Shown: in pieces, positions 40,550 to 50,991 of the stretch
Numbering within the stretch: the stretch's first letter is position 1
Layout: each line of letters opens with the position of its first letter
Assembly: GCA_905181635.1 (NCBI GenBank)
Contig: CAJIYM010000003.1
Span: forward strand, 1-64,000
Direction: 5' to 3'
DNA from: an uncultured Flavobacteriales bacterium
GTDB taxonomy: Bacteria > Bacteroidota > Bacteroidia > Flavobacteriales > BACL11
Length of the DNA: 64,000 bases
Translations under genes and position numbers: made by a program
The notes under the pieces: model-generated
The model's database searches: none
What the model saw: the letters and a program-made list of their open reading frames with translations, nothing else
What the model was told of the DNA's origin: nothing

Positions 40550-40930
40550 ATGACAACAGAAAATTCTATAAAAATAGCAATCCTATTTTGCCTAAGTGCT
40601 GTAATATTAGGGGCTTTTGGTGCGCACTCCTTAAAAGAGGTGCTTAGTGAAAATCAACTCAGCTCATTTCAAACAGGAGTTAGATATCAATTTTTTCATG
40701 GATTAACTATTTTAATTCTTTCCTTCAATATGAATTATTTCACTAAAAGGTTAAGCAGCATAATTAAAATAATGTCTGCAGGAATCATTCTATTTTCATT
40801 TTCAATTTACTTATTAAATATCCAGGATTTAGTCGGATTTTCAATGTCTTATCTAGGACCAATAACTCCTATTGGAGGCCTATTATTAATTACTTCATGG
40901 ATAGGGTTATTCTTTAGCATTAAAAAATAA
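40550..40930 (+). CDS. DUF423-family membrane protein
   Basis: AVILGAFGAHSLKEVLSENQLSSFQTGVRYQFFHGLTIL; start at MTTENS. Confidence 0.9.
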   Translation: MTTENSIKIAILFCLSAVILGAFGAHSLKEVLSENQLSSFQTGVRYQFFHGLTILILSFNMNYFTKRLSSIIKIMSAGIILFSFSIYLLNIQDLVGFSMSYLGPITPIGGLLLITSWIGLFFSIKK

Positions 40931-40941
40931 GCATAATATTA

Positions 40942-40969
40942 TTGTATAAGCGATTAATCTTTAACTTTG
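40942..40969 (+). promoter_or_regulatory. Putative promoter of pckA
   Basis: TTG(40942)-N17-TAACTTTG(40962-40969). Confidence 0.5.
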
Positions 40970-40997
40970 GCCCCCATAAAACAAAACAAAAAATATT

Positions 40998-42608
40998 ATG
41001 ACCGAAACAGGCAAGCGAGCAATTAATGCTACCATCTCTGATTTAGGAATTAAAAACGCAACTGCACACTGGAACTTATCAGCTAAAGAATTGGCTAATA
41101 TTGCAGTTGAAAAAGGACAAGCAACCTTAACCTCAAGCGGGGCAATCAATATCAATACAGGAGAATTTACTGGCCGTTCGCCAATGGATCGTTTTATTGT
41201 GAGAGATGCTATTACTGAAGAATCCGTTTGGTGGGGAAATGTTAATTTATCCTTTGATGAAAACAAATTTGACGCACTACACCAAAAAGTATTGAACTAC
41301 TTAAGTAAAAAAGAGCTTTATGTAAGAGATGTTTATGCTTGTGCTGAAGAAAAATACAAAATGAATATTCGTGTAGTTAATGAACATGCTTGGAGCAATA
41401 TGTTTGCCTACAACATGTTCCTACGTCCTACTGATACTGAAATTGAGAGTTTTGATGCAGAATGGACTATCTTAAATGCACCAGGATTTATGGCTGATGC
41501 TGAAGTTGACGGAACCCGTAAGCATAACTTTGCTATTCTTAACTTTACAAAAAAGATTATTCTTATTGGTGGTACTGGTTATACTGGTGAAATCAAAAAA
41601 GGAATATTCTCCGCTTTAAACTTTATATTACCTCACCAAAAGAATGTACTTCCAATGCACTGTAGTGCCAATACCGGTAAAAGTGGTGATACAGCTATTT
41701 TCTTTGGACTATCAGGAACAGGAAAAACTACCCTTTCGGCTGACCCAAACAGAAACCTAATTGGTGATGATGAGCACGGTTGGAGTAACGATACTGTTTT
41801 TAACTTTGAAGGAGGGTGTTATGCCAAATGTATTGACCTTTCTGCAGAGAAAGAGCCAGATATATTTGCAGCCATAAAGCCAGGAGCCCTTTTGGAAAAC
41901 ATCTCCTTTTTTGAGGGAACAAATGAGCCAAACTATGAAGATGGATCAATTACTCAAAACACAAGAGTAAGTTATCCAATTGATCATATTGAAAATATTG
42001 CAAAGCCATCACTTGGAAAGAATCCAAAAAATATATTTTTTTTAACAGCTGATGCGTTTGGAGTTTTACCTCCTGTATCCAAATTAACTACAGGACAGGC
42101 TATGTACCATTTTATTTCAGGTTATACTGCAAAGGTTGCTGGAACTGAGGAAGGCGTTACTGAACCTCAGACTACATTCTCTGCTTGTTTTGGGGCACCA
42201 TTTATGCCTTTGCACCCAACAAAATATGCTGAAATGTTAGGAAATAAAATGCAAGAAAACAATGTAAATGTTTGGCTGATAAACACAGGGTGGTCAGGTG
42301 GAGTTTATGGGGTTGGAGAGCGTATTTCTTTGAAATACACAAGAGCTATGATTACAGCTATACTAAATGGTGAGTTAGAAACAGTAGAATATACTACACA
42401 TGAAGTATTCGGATTAAAAATGCCAACTGTTTGCCCTAATGTACCCTCTGAAATTTTAAGTCCTAAAAATACCTGGGAAGATAAGAATGCTTATGACGCA
42501 AAAGCCAATGAACTGGCTAATGCTTTCAATAAAAACTTTGCTCAGTTTGCTGACAACGCAAATGCTGAAATTTTAGATGCAGCACCAAAAGCAATAGTTA
42601 AGCATTAA
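40998..42608 (+). CDS. pckA: Phosphoenolpyruvate carboxykinase (ATP)
   Basis: FFGLSGTGKTTLSADP; GDDEHGWSNDTVFNFEGGCYAKCIDL; LINTGWSGGVYGVGERI. Confidence 0.98.
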   Translation: MTETGKRAINATISDLGIKNATAHWNLSAKELANIAVEKGQATLTSSGAININTGEFTGRSPMDRFIVRDAITEESVWWGNVNLSFDENKFDALHQKVLNYLSKKELYVRDVYACAEEKYKMNIRVVNEHAWSNMFAYNMFLRPTDTEIESFDAEWTILNAPGFMADAEVDGTRKHNFAILNFTKKIILIGGTGYTGEIKKGIFSALNFILPHQKNVLPMHCSANTGKSGDTAIFFGLSGTGKTTLSADPNRNLIGDDEHGWSNDTVFNFEGGCYAKCIDLSAEKEPDIFAAIKPGALLENISFFEGTNEPNYEDGSITQNTRVSYPIDHIENIAKPSLGKNPKNIFFLTADAFGVLPPVSKLTTGQAMYHFISGYTAKVAGTEEGVTEPQTTFSACFGAPFMPLHPTKYAEMLGNKMQENNVNVWLINTGWSGGVYGVGERISLKYTRAMITAILNGELETVEYTTHEVFGLKMPTVCPNVPSEILSPKNTWEDKNAYDAKANELANAFNKNFAQFADNANAEILDAAPKAIVKH

Positions 42609-42640
42609 ATTTATTATCTATTACCATTAGATTATAGAAT

Positions 42641-42669
42641 AAGCCGAGCAAAATGATCGGCTTTTTTTA
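42641..42669. terminator. Rho-independent terminator after pckA
   Basis: aagccgagcaaaatgatcggcttttttt. Confidence 0.85.
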
Positions 42670-42681
42670 TATTTTTGAAAT

Positions 42682-43371
42682 ATGCAACTATTCTATTTAG
42701 AAAATCCTAAAGATGAAATAATACTGAGTGCTGAGGAAAGTAAGCACGCTACTAAAGTACTCAGAAAAAAGGAAGGTGATATTTTAAATTTTACGGATGG
42801 GAAAGGCGATTTTTATAAAGCAGAAATTACAGTTGCTGACTCAAGAAAGTGCCGACTGAAAGTAGTAAGTACCGAGCAAAAAGAAAAACAACACAACTAC
42901 CATTTGCATATTGCCATTGCCCCTACCAAGAATATGGATAGATTCGAATGGTTTTTAGAAAAAGCTACAGAAATTGGTATTGATGAGATTACACCTATTA
43001 TTTGTAGCCGTTCCGAAAGGAAAGTAATAAAAACTGAAAGATGCACTCGGATTTTACTATCGGCAATGAAACAATCCTTAAAATTTCATGTACCAAAACT
43101 AAATGAAGCAATTAGTTTAAATGATTTTATAAAACAAGATTTTGAAGGCACTAAGTACATTGCGCATTGTGAAGAAGGTAATAAAACAGAATTAAAAGAA
43201 AAGAAAAAAGAAAAAAGAACACTTATGCTTATAGGGCCAGAAGGCGACTTCTCTCCTACTGAAATTGAAATGGTTTTGCAAAACCAATTTAAAGCAGTAA
43301 GTTTGGGCACAAGTAGATTACGAACAGAAACAGCAGGAATTATAGCTGCACACACCATAAATATTAAATAA
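42682..43371 (+). CDS. rsmE: 16S rRNA (uracil-N3)-methyltransferase RsmE
   Basis: SKHATKVLRKKEGD; TKNMDRFEWFLEKATEIGIDEITPIICSRSERK; LMLIGPEGDFSPTEIE; LGTSRLRTETAGIIA. Confidence 0.96.
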   Translation: MQLFYLENPKDEIILSAEESKHATKVLRKKEGDILNFTDGKGDFYKAEITVADSRKCRLKVVSTEQKEKQHNYHLHIAIAPTKNMDRFEWFLEKATEIGIDEITPIICSRSERKVIKTERCTRILLSAMKQSLKFHVPKLNEAISLNDFIKQDFEGTKYIAHCEEGNKTELKEKKKEKRTLMLIGPEGDFSPTEIEMVLQNQFKAVSLGTSRLRTETAGIIAAHTINIK

Positions 43372-43373
43372 CT

Positions 43374-44405
43374 ATGAAAAAAACATTTCTAACTTTACTA
43401 AGCGTACTATTTTGTGCCATTACCTTTGCTCAAAGTGTACCACAAGGAATCAATTACCAAGCCGTTGCCAGAGATGCTTCTGGTAGCTGTACTGATGAAT
43501 CAAGCTTTAACGATTCAGTTTTCTGTTATATCAGATATAACTACTTCAGCTGTAAGTTGGCAAGAAACCCACACAGTATCTACTAACGATTATGGTTTAT
43601 ATACAGCCATTATAGGTGGAGGAACATCAACATCTGTTGGTAGTTCAGCAACATTTGATGTAATTGATTGGGGAGCTTCTAATCATTTATTAAAAGTAGA
43701 GGTAGATTTTGGAAGTGGATATTTAGATATGGGAACCACAGCATTTATGAGTGTTCCTTATTCAATTTATTCGAAAAATTTAATAGGATGTACTGACTCT
43801 ACAGCTCTTAATTATAGTACTTTGGCAAATACAGATGATGGTTCTTGTATTGCAGTTGTAAATGGATGTACAGATTCTACAGCATTTAATTATAATGCTT
43901 CAGCAAATACAGATGATGGTTCTTGTAGCTTACTCCAGCAATTGGTAGATACTTATGGGGAGGTATTATCTTTTGGTTAGATGGAAATGGTGGAGGCTTA
44001 ATTGCAGCACCTCAGACCAATCTTCTGGTGCAGAATGGGGTTGTTATGGAACTGCTATTTCAGGAGCAGATGGAACAGCTATTGGAACAGGTAATCAAAA
44101 CACAATTGATATTGAAGCTGGATGTACAACACCCGGAACAGCTGCAGATATTTGTGCTAATCTAACTATTGCTGGTTACAATGATTGGTTCTTACCTTCA
44201 AAAGATGAATTAAATGAAATGTATTTAAATATTGGTCAAGGAAATGCTTTAGGATTAGGAAATATTGGTGGTTTTGCTAATAACTACTATTGGAGTTCTA
44301 CTGAGGTCGATGACACCAGTGCGTGGAGGCAGATTTCGCCAGTGGAGGCCAGAGCAACTTCAGTAAGGGCAGCACGTCAATGTTAGGGCTGTTCGGGATT
44401 TTTAA
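43374..44405 (+). pseudogene. DUF1566/Fib_succ_major-like secreted protein broken by ~5 frameshifts
   Basis: Fragments in three frames join as ..[80 protein letters not shown]..|[23 protein letters not shown]. Confidence 0.8.
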
Positions 44406-44415
44406 CCATTTAACT

Positions 44416-45063
44416 ATGAAAAAACTACTACTTATATTAATTGCTTTACCTATGATTGGGTTTGGGCAAAACACTTACCAAATAGCTATATTAAAATACA
44501 ATGGTGGTGGCGATTGGTATGCCAACCCTACTGCCCTACCCAACCTAATTGCATTTAGCAATGAAAATATTGGCACAAACATCAAACAAGAACCTGCAAC
44601 AGTAGAAGTAGGTAGCAGTGATATATTTAACTATCCTTTCTTACACATGACAGGGCATGGAAATGTAGTTTTTAATACTAGTGAAATAGAGAATTTACGA
44701 AACTATCTTTTAGGGGGTGGCTTCCTGCATATAGATGATAATTACGGGATGGATCCTTTTGTGCGTACAGAAATAAGAAAAGTTTTCCCGGAAACAGAAT
44801 TGGTAGAACTACCAACTAACCATCCTATTTTCTATGGAAAATATAAATTCAAAAATGGTTTACCAAAGATTCATGAACACGATGCAAGCCCCTCACAAGC
44901 ATTTGGTATTGTTATTGATGGACGTTTAGTATTACTTTATACTTTTGAATCAGATATTGGAGATGGATGGGAGGATGCAGAAGTACATAATGATAGTGAA
45001 CAAATTAGACTAAAAGCTCTACAAATGGGAGCTAATATATTGGAATATGTTTTTACGAATTAG
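44416..45063 (+). CDS. DUF4159-domain protein, secreted
   Basis: MKKLLLILIALPMIGFGQ; AILKYNGGGDWYANPTALPNLIAF; GGGFLHIDDNYGMDPFVR; GDGWEDAEVHND. Confidence 0.92.
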   Translation: MKKLLLILIALPMIGFGQNTYQIAILKYNGGGDWYANPTALPNLIAFSNENIGTNIKQEPATVEVGSSDIFNYPFLHMTGHGNVVFNTSEIENLRNYLLGGGFLHIDDNYGMDPFVRTEIRKVFPETELVELPTNHPIFYGKYKFKNGLPKIHEHDASPSQAFGIVIDGRLVLLYTFESDIGDGWEDAEVHNDSEQIRLKALQMGANILEYVFTN

Positions 45064-45066
45064 ACT

Positions 45067-46568
45067 TTAAAACAACTCAGCATCAACTGAAAGACCTTGC
45101 AAAAAACCTATTGATCTTTCAATATCATCATGAAGTAATCTATCCGCACTTAAGAATTCCACTTCATCTCTGTAAATATCCAAAATTCCTTCAATAAAAT
45201 CAGAAGATTTTGCATTTCTAAAAGCAATACCCTGAGTAGCATTTAAAAGTTCAATAGCTAGAATACGTTCAGTATTTTCTACTACTCTGTATAATTTAGT
45301 AGCTGCATTTGCTCCCATACTAACATGATCCTCCTGTCCGTTGGATGAAACGATAGAATCTACAGAAGCAGGGGTACATAACTGCTTATTCTGGCTGGCA
45401 ATACTAGCTGCCGTATATTGAGGGATCATCATTCCTGAATTAAGCCCTGGCTTCTGCTACCAAAAATGCTGGCAAACCTCTTTCCCCTGAAATCAATTGA
45501 TAAGTTCTTCTTTCTGAAATAGAACCTAATTCCGATAGCCCAATTGCTAAATAATCCATAGCCATAGCCAATGGTTGCCCATGGAAATTACCTCCTGAAA
45601 TTATTTTATCCTCTCCAATAAAAATTGTAGGATTATCAGTTACTGAATTTATTTCTGTTGTAAATACTTCTTTTACATGAGTAATAACACCTTTACTAGC
45701 GCCATGTACTTGCGGCATACATCTGAAAGAATAAGGATCTTGAACATGCTCCTTCTCTCCCTTCTTGAATTTCACTACCATCTAAGAAATCACGAATATT
45801 TTCAGCTGTTTTCAACTGGCCTTTATGAGGGCGAACCAAATGAATCAATTCATCAAAACATTCACTTCTTCCATCAAAAGCTTCTAATGAAATGGCGCCA
45901 ATCATGTCTGCCATATAAGAAAGTTTCTGAGCTTTTAATAAACTCCAAACCCCGTAAGCACCCATAAATTGTGTTCCATTAAGCAGTGCTAATCCCTCTT
46001 TAGATTGTAATGCAATAGCCTTCCAACCATTGGATTTCATAATTGATTTTGTTTCTACTTCCTTTCCATCAACTACAACTTTTCCTTCTCCTAAAAGCGG
46101 CAAAGACAAATGAGCTAAAGGAGCTAAATCACCTGAAGCCCCTAAACTTCCTTGCTGGAAAATTACTGGTAATATGTTTTTATTGAACATTTCAATTAAA
46201 CGTTCAACAGTTGCTAATTGCACTCCTGAATGTCCGTATGATAAGGACTGAACTTTTAGAAGGAGCATAATTTTTACTATCTCATCTGGTACTATGTCAC
46301 CAGTACCACAAGCATGAGAAAGCACCAAATTAGTTTGTAGTTTACCTAAATCATCATTGCTTATTTTATGATTACAAAGCGAACCAAAACCAGTGTTAAT
46401 CCCATAAATAGGTGCATCTGAGTGCTTCATTTTCTTATCCAGATAATCACGGCAATTCTTAATTTTTTGTTTTGCTTTTATGCTTAAGGCTAATTGTTTA
46501 TCCTCCGCAATAATTTCAGCAATAACTGAAATACTCAGTATTTGTTCTCCAACTTTATAAATACTCAT
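45067..46568 (-). pseudogene. hutH: Histidine ammonia-lyase, interrupted by two frameshifts
   Basis: INTGFGSLCNHKI..GSLGASGDLAPLAHLSLPLLGEG (MIO ASG) in one frame; KEHVQDPYSFRCMPQVHGAS in a second; SGMMIPQYTAASIASQNKQLCTPASVDSI in a third. Confidence 0.9.
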
Positions 46569-47918
46569 CTAGGATAACTGTTTTATTAAATCAGTAATGT
46601 TCAAATTACTTTGCTCACCACTTTCCATATTTTTAATCGATAATATTCCCGATTTCATTTCATCCTCCCCCACCATTATTACAAACTGAACCCCTTTGTT
46701 GTTAGCATAGGTCATTTGTTTTTTCATTTTAGCGTTTGTAGGGTATAATTCTGAACTAATTCCTGCAGAACGTAATTGCTTTAATAAAGGTAAGCAAAAA
46801 GCAGCCTCATCATCTCCAAAGTTAGCAAAAATCACCTTAGTACTTACATCAATATTATTAGGGAATAAAGCGAGTTCTTCCATTACTAGATAGATTCTAT
46901 CAATTCCAAATGAGACTCCAACTCCTGAAACATCTTTTAAACCAAAATTAGAAGTTAAATCATCATACCTACCACCACCACCAATTGAGCCAATTTGCAC
47001 ATCATTGGCTTTCACTTCCAAGATACAACCTGTGTAGTAGTTAAGCCCTCTAGCTAGTGTAATGTCAAAAACTAAGTTAGCGGATTGCAATCCTAATTCT
47101 GTAACATTATCAATTACAAACTGTAACTCTTTTAATCCTTTTTTACCTATTGATGAATTTTCTAAAAGAGAAAATAAATCTCCAACATTTTTGGTATTTA
47201 AAAAAGTATCTAAAATAGAAAGAGCTTCTTTTTTCACACCTTTGCTTTCTATTTCTTCTTTTACCTTATCAATACCAATTTTATCCAATTTATCTAAAGT
47301 AATTACTATCTGATCAAACAAATCAGTTGCCCCCATAAGCTCAACCATTCCACTAAGTACCTTTCGGTTGTTTATGCAAATATCTACATTAGGAATATTT
47401 AATTTTGTAAACACATCATCATATAGTTGCACCAATTCCACTTCACAAAGCAAAGATTCAGTGCCAATTACATCAGCATCACATTGGTAAAATTCACGAT
47501 ACCTTCCTTTTTGTGGCCTATCAGCACGCCAAACATTTTGCATTTGGTAACGCTTAAAGGGAAAAGTAATGTCATTTCTATTTTGTACCACAAAGCGAGC
47601 AAAAGGTACTGTCAAATCAAAACGCAAAGCTTTTTCAACTATTTGTTTCGTTAAGGATTTTGAATCAGTATTCTCATCCAAGTTAGCTTTATATAAGTAA
47701 TCTCCCGAGTTTAAAACTTTAAAAATTAAGCGATCTCCTTCATCACCATATTTGCCTGTTAAAGTTTTGATATTTTCCATTGCAGGTGTTTCAATCGGAG
47801 CATAGCCATAGCATTCGAAAGCTGATTTTACAGTTTCAAAAATGTAATTTCTTCTGAACATCACTTCAGATGTGAAATCACGCATTCCTTTTGGTATGGA
47901 TGGTTTGGTATTACTCAT
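46569..47918 (-). CDS. hisS: Histidyl-tRNA synthetase
   Basis: PKGMRDF; FKRYQMQNVWRADRPQKGRYREFYQCDADVIG; GGGGRYDDL; start at MSNTKPSIPKG. Confidence 0.97.
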   Translation of the reverse strand: MSNTKPSIPKGMRDFTSEVMFRRNYIFETVKSAFECYGYAPIETPAMENIKTLTGKYGDEGDRLIFKVLNSGDYLYKANLDENTDSKSLTKQIVEKALRFDLTVPFARFVVQNRNDITFPFKRYQMQNVWRADRPQKGRYREFYQCDADVIGTESLLCEVELVQLYDDVFTKLNIPNVDICINNRKVLSGMVELMGATDLFDQIVITLDKLDKIGIDKVKEEIESKGVKKEALSILDTFLNTKNVGDLFSLLENSSIGKKGLKELQFVIDNVTELGLQSANLVFDITLARGLNYYTGCILEVKANDVQIGSIGGGGRYDDLTSNFGLKDVSGVGVSFGIDRIYLVMEELALFPNNIDVSTKVIFANFGDDEAAFCLPLLKQLRSAGISSELYPTNAKMKKQMTYANNKGVQFVIMVGEDEMKSGILSIKNMESGEQSNLNITDLIKQLS

Positions 47919-47979
47919 AATTGTTTGCAAATATCGTAAAATATAATAGATAAATTTCATTAGATTTGGTCCGAAAATT

Positions 47980-48495
47980 ATGAAACAATTATTTACACTA
48001 TTAATTCTAGTATTTATTTCTTGCAATATGAATAATTCCAATTCTGTTAATACTATAAATCAGAACAAAAATGACATTAATGCTATAAAGAAGATGCTGA
48101 GTAATCAACAGGAGTGTTGGAATAATGGAGATATTGATGGGTTTATGCAAGGATATTGGCAGTCAGAAAAATTAATATTCACTTCACTAAAGCACAAACC
48201 TACACATGGATGGAATAACACCTTAGAGAGGTATAAAAATAGTTATCCAACGAAATTTAGTATGGGAGAGTTAAAATTTGAAATTCTAGATTTAAATCTT
48301 ATTTCAACGACTACTGCAACTCTAAAAGGAAAATGGAAAATTCATAGAGAAAAGGACAATCCTAACGGAATATTTTGGTTAGACATTAATAAATTTGATA
48401 AAGACTGGTTAATTACAAAAGATTCTACCATATCATTTGAGATAAACATTCCTTTATCTTTATTAGAATGTGATAATAATAATAACTCTTTATAG
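47980..48495 (+). CDS. DUF4440/SnoaL-like lipoprotein
   Basis: Lipobox-like FISCN; MLSNQQECWNNGDIDGFMQGYWQSEKLIF. Confidence 0.8.
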   Translation: MKQLFTLLILVFISCNMNNSNSVNTINQNKNDINAIKKMLSNQQECWNNGDIDGFMQGYWQSEKLIFTSLKHKPTHGWNNTLERYKNSYPTKFSMGELKFEILDLNLISTTTATLKGKWKIHREKDNPNGIFWLDINKFDKDWLITKDSTISFEINIPLSLLECDNNNNSL

Positions 48496-48498
48496 TTT

Positions 48499-49344
48499 AT
48501 GAGAAAATACCTTTCTCTTGTAAAATTTAGTCATACAATCTTTGCAATGCCATTTGCACTTATTGGTTTTTTCTTAGCTGCAAGGTCAAATGAATTTGAA
48601 TGGATTTTACTTTTATATGTAGTGCTTTGCATGATTTTTGCTCGATCGGCAGCAATGGCCTTTAATCGTTATATTGACAGGGATATTGATGCGGCTAACT
48701 CAAGAACTGCACAAGTAAGAGAAATTCCAAACGGTAGTATAAAAGCCAACTCAGCTTTAATATTTGTTATTATTAACTGCTTGTTATTTATTGGCACAAC
48801 TTATTTGATTAATCCACTATGTTTAGCATTATCGCCAGTTGCCCTATTGGTAATTTTAGGATATAGTTACACCAAACGCTTTACTGCTCTTTGCCACTTA
48901 ATACTAGGATTAGGCTTGGCATTAGCACCTATTGGGGCTTACTTAGCTGTGAGTGGTGAATTTCACATCATCCCTATGCTATTTTCAGCAGCAGTTCTTT
49001 TTTGGGTTAGTGGTTTTGACATTATTTATTCCTTGCAAGATGAGAAATTTGACAAGGAACAGAAACTTCATTCTATTCCAGTACTAATTGGAAGAAAGAA
49101 TGCCTTAAACTTATCAAAAATTCTACATTTTTTTGCTTTTTCAGCACTAAGTATCGCTGGATCATTAGGTTCCTTTAGCCTGTACTACTGGATAGGGGGT
49201 TTTATTTTCACTTCCCTACTTGTTTATCAACATGTTTTAGTAAAGCATAATGATTTAAGCAAAATTAATCTTGCATTTTTCACCACAAACGGTATTGCTT
49301 CCATCATTTTTGGTGGATTTGTTCTTATTGACATTTTAAATTAA
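48499..49344 (+). CDS. UbiA-family prenyltransferase (4-hydroxybenzoate octaprenyltransferase-like)
   Basis: MAFNRYIDRDIDAANSRTAQVREIPNGSI; YSLQDEKFDKEQKLHSIPVLIG. Confidence 0.93.
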   Translation: MRKYLSLVKFSHTIFAMPFALIGFFLAARSNEFEWILLLYVVLCMIFARSAAMAFNRYIDRDIDAANSRTAQVREIPNGSIKANSALIFVIINCLLFIGTTYLINPLCLALSPVALLVILGYSYTKRFTALCHLILGLGLALAPIGAYLAVSGEFHIIPMLFSAAVLFWVSGFDIIYSLQDEKFDKEQKLHSIPVLIGRKNALNLSKILHFFAFSALSIAGSLGSFSLYYWIGGFIFTSLLVYQHVLVKHNDLSKINLAFFTTNGIASIIFGGFVLIDILN

Positions 49345-49356
49345 AGAATACAATTT

Positions 49357-50847
49357 ATGAATCATTATAATGACTATGTTGAGCATTCAAAAAAGATTAC
49401 TGATGTAAATATGTCAATCGCAGTTCTTAGTTGGGACCAAGAAACTAAAATGCCAAAAAACGGCAGTAGATTTAGAGCACAACAATTGTCAACACTAGCA
49501 GAAATATCACACGAATTGTCAATAAATAAAGACTATGGTAATCTTCTTAATAATCTTAATTCTGATGATTCATTAAATTCCGATCAAAGAAGAAATATAA
49601 GTTTATCTCTAAAGGCCTTTAATAAAAGTAAAAAATACAAATCAGAATTTATCATTGAAGAGTCTAAGTTAGTATCAAATGCTTTTCAAAAATGGAGATT
49701 AGCAAAAGAAAAAAATGATTTTTCAATCTTTGAGAGCTGTTTAACTAAGCTTGTAGATTTAAGAATTAAAGAATGTGAAATTTTAGGTTATGATAATCAT
49801 CCATATGATGCATTACTGAATCAATATGAGCCTGGACTTACAACTAATGAGGTAGATAAAATTTTTTCAAATGTTAAAGAATTTTTAGTTCCATTCATAA
49901 AGAAGATTTCAAAATCTAATAAGATTAATGATTCTTTTTATTATCAAAAATATCCACATGATAAACAATGGGAATTTGGCATTGGATTACTTAAAAAAAT
50001 GGAATATAATTTTGACTCTGGTCGTCAAGATTTATCTACCCACCCCTTCTCTACTCATTTCTCTGCTGAAGATGCAAGAGTAACTACTAGAATTGATGAA
50101 GATAACCTTTCTGAAATGATTTGGTCATGTATTCATGAAGGAGGTCATGCATTATATGAACAAGGTATTTTATCTGAAAACTATGGACTGCCTTTAGGTG
50201 AAACTATTTCTTTAGGAATTCATGAATCTCAATCTAGATTATGGGAAAATAATGTTGGTCGTAGTTTAGAATTCTGGAAATACAATTATGAATCTTTAAA
50301 GTTAGTATTCCCTAATCAGTTATCAAATGTTACAGTTGATGATTTTTATAAAGCTGCTAACAATGTAAAACCAAGTTTAATTAGAACAAATGCTGATGAG
50401 TTAACTTATCATCTTCACGTTCTTATAAGGTATGAGATTGAGAAAGCATTAATAGAAGGTAAAATAAAAGTTAAAGATTTACCTAAAATGTGGAATTTAA
50501 AATATCATGAATATTTAGACTTGGAAGTACCCTCTGATGATATGGGTGTATTACAGGATATACATTGGTCACATGGAAGTTTTGGTTATTTTCCAACATA
50601 TACAATAGGTAGTTTTTATGCAGCACAGTTTTTTAATCAAGCTAAAATTGAAAACCCTAATTTATTACAAGAAATTGAAGACGGAAATAATAAAAATCTT
50701 TTAAATTGGCTAAGGAAAAACATACACAAAAATGGTAAAAGGTTGGATGCAAATAAACTATGTAAGAAAATAAGTGGAGAAGAACTTAATTTTAAATATT
50801 TCAAGCAATATGTGATTAAGAAATATTCTGAGATATATAATTTATAA
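49357..50847 (+). CDS. M32 carboxypeptidase (Taq type), paralogue 2
   Basis: Same length (496 aa) and near-identical to 15403..16893; HEGGH motif. Confidence 0.95.
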   Translation: MNHYNDYVEHSKKITDVNMSIAVLSWDQETKMPKNGSRFRAQQLSTLAEISHELSINKDYGNLLNNLNSDDSLNSDQRRNISLSLKAFNKSKKYKSEFIIEESKLVSNAFQKWRLAKEKNDFSIFESCLTKLVDLRIKECEILGYDNHPYDALLNQYEPGLTTNEVDKIFSNVKEFLVPFIKKISKSNKINDSFYYQKYPHDKQWEFGIGLLKKMEYNFDSGRQDLSTHPFSTHFSAEDARVTTRIDEDNLSEMIWSCIHEGGHALYEQGILSENYGLPLGETISLGIHESQSRLWENNVGRSLEFWKYNYESLKLVFPNQLSNVTVDDFYKAANNVKPSLIRTNADELTYHLHVLIRYEIEKALIEGKIKVKDLPKMWNLKYHEYLDLEVPSDDMGVLQDIHWSHGSFGYFPTYTIGSFYAAQFFNQAKIENPNLLQEIEDGNNKNLLNWLRKNIHKNGKRLDANKLCKKISGEELNFKYFKQYVIKKYSEIYNL

Positions 50848-50991
50848 TTGAAATTACTGTAAATAAAATCCCGCACATTTAAGTTGTTCTATATTTTTTT
50901 GTATCAATATCCTTTAAATTCAATTATCACTAAATTAGATCAAAAAAAGCCTGAGAATAGGCTCTGGCTAAATACATGAAATATGATTTAC

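Noticed and set aside
45677-45967. + strand ORF within hutH
   Set aside because: Antisense shadow of hutH, spanning its frameshift.
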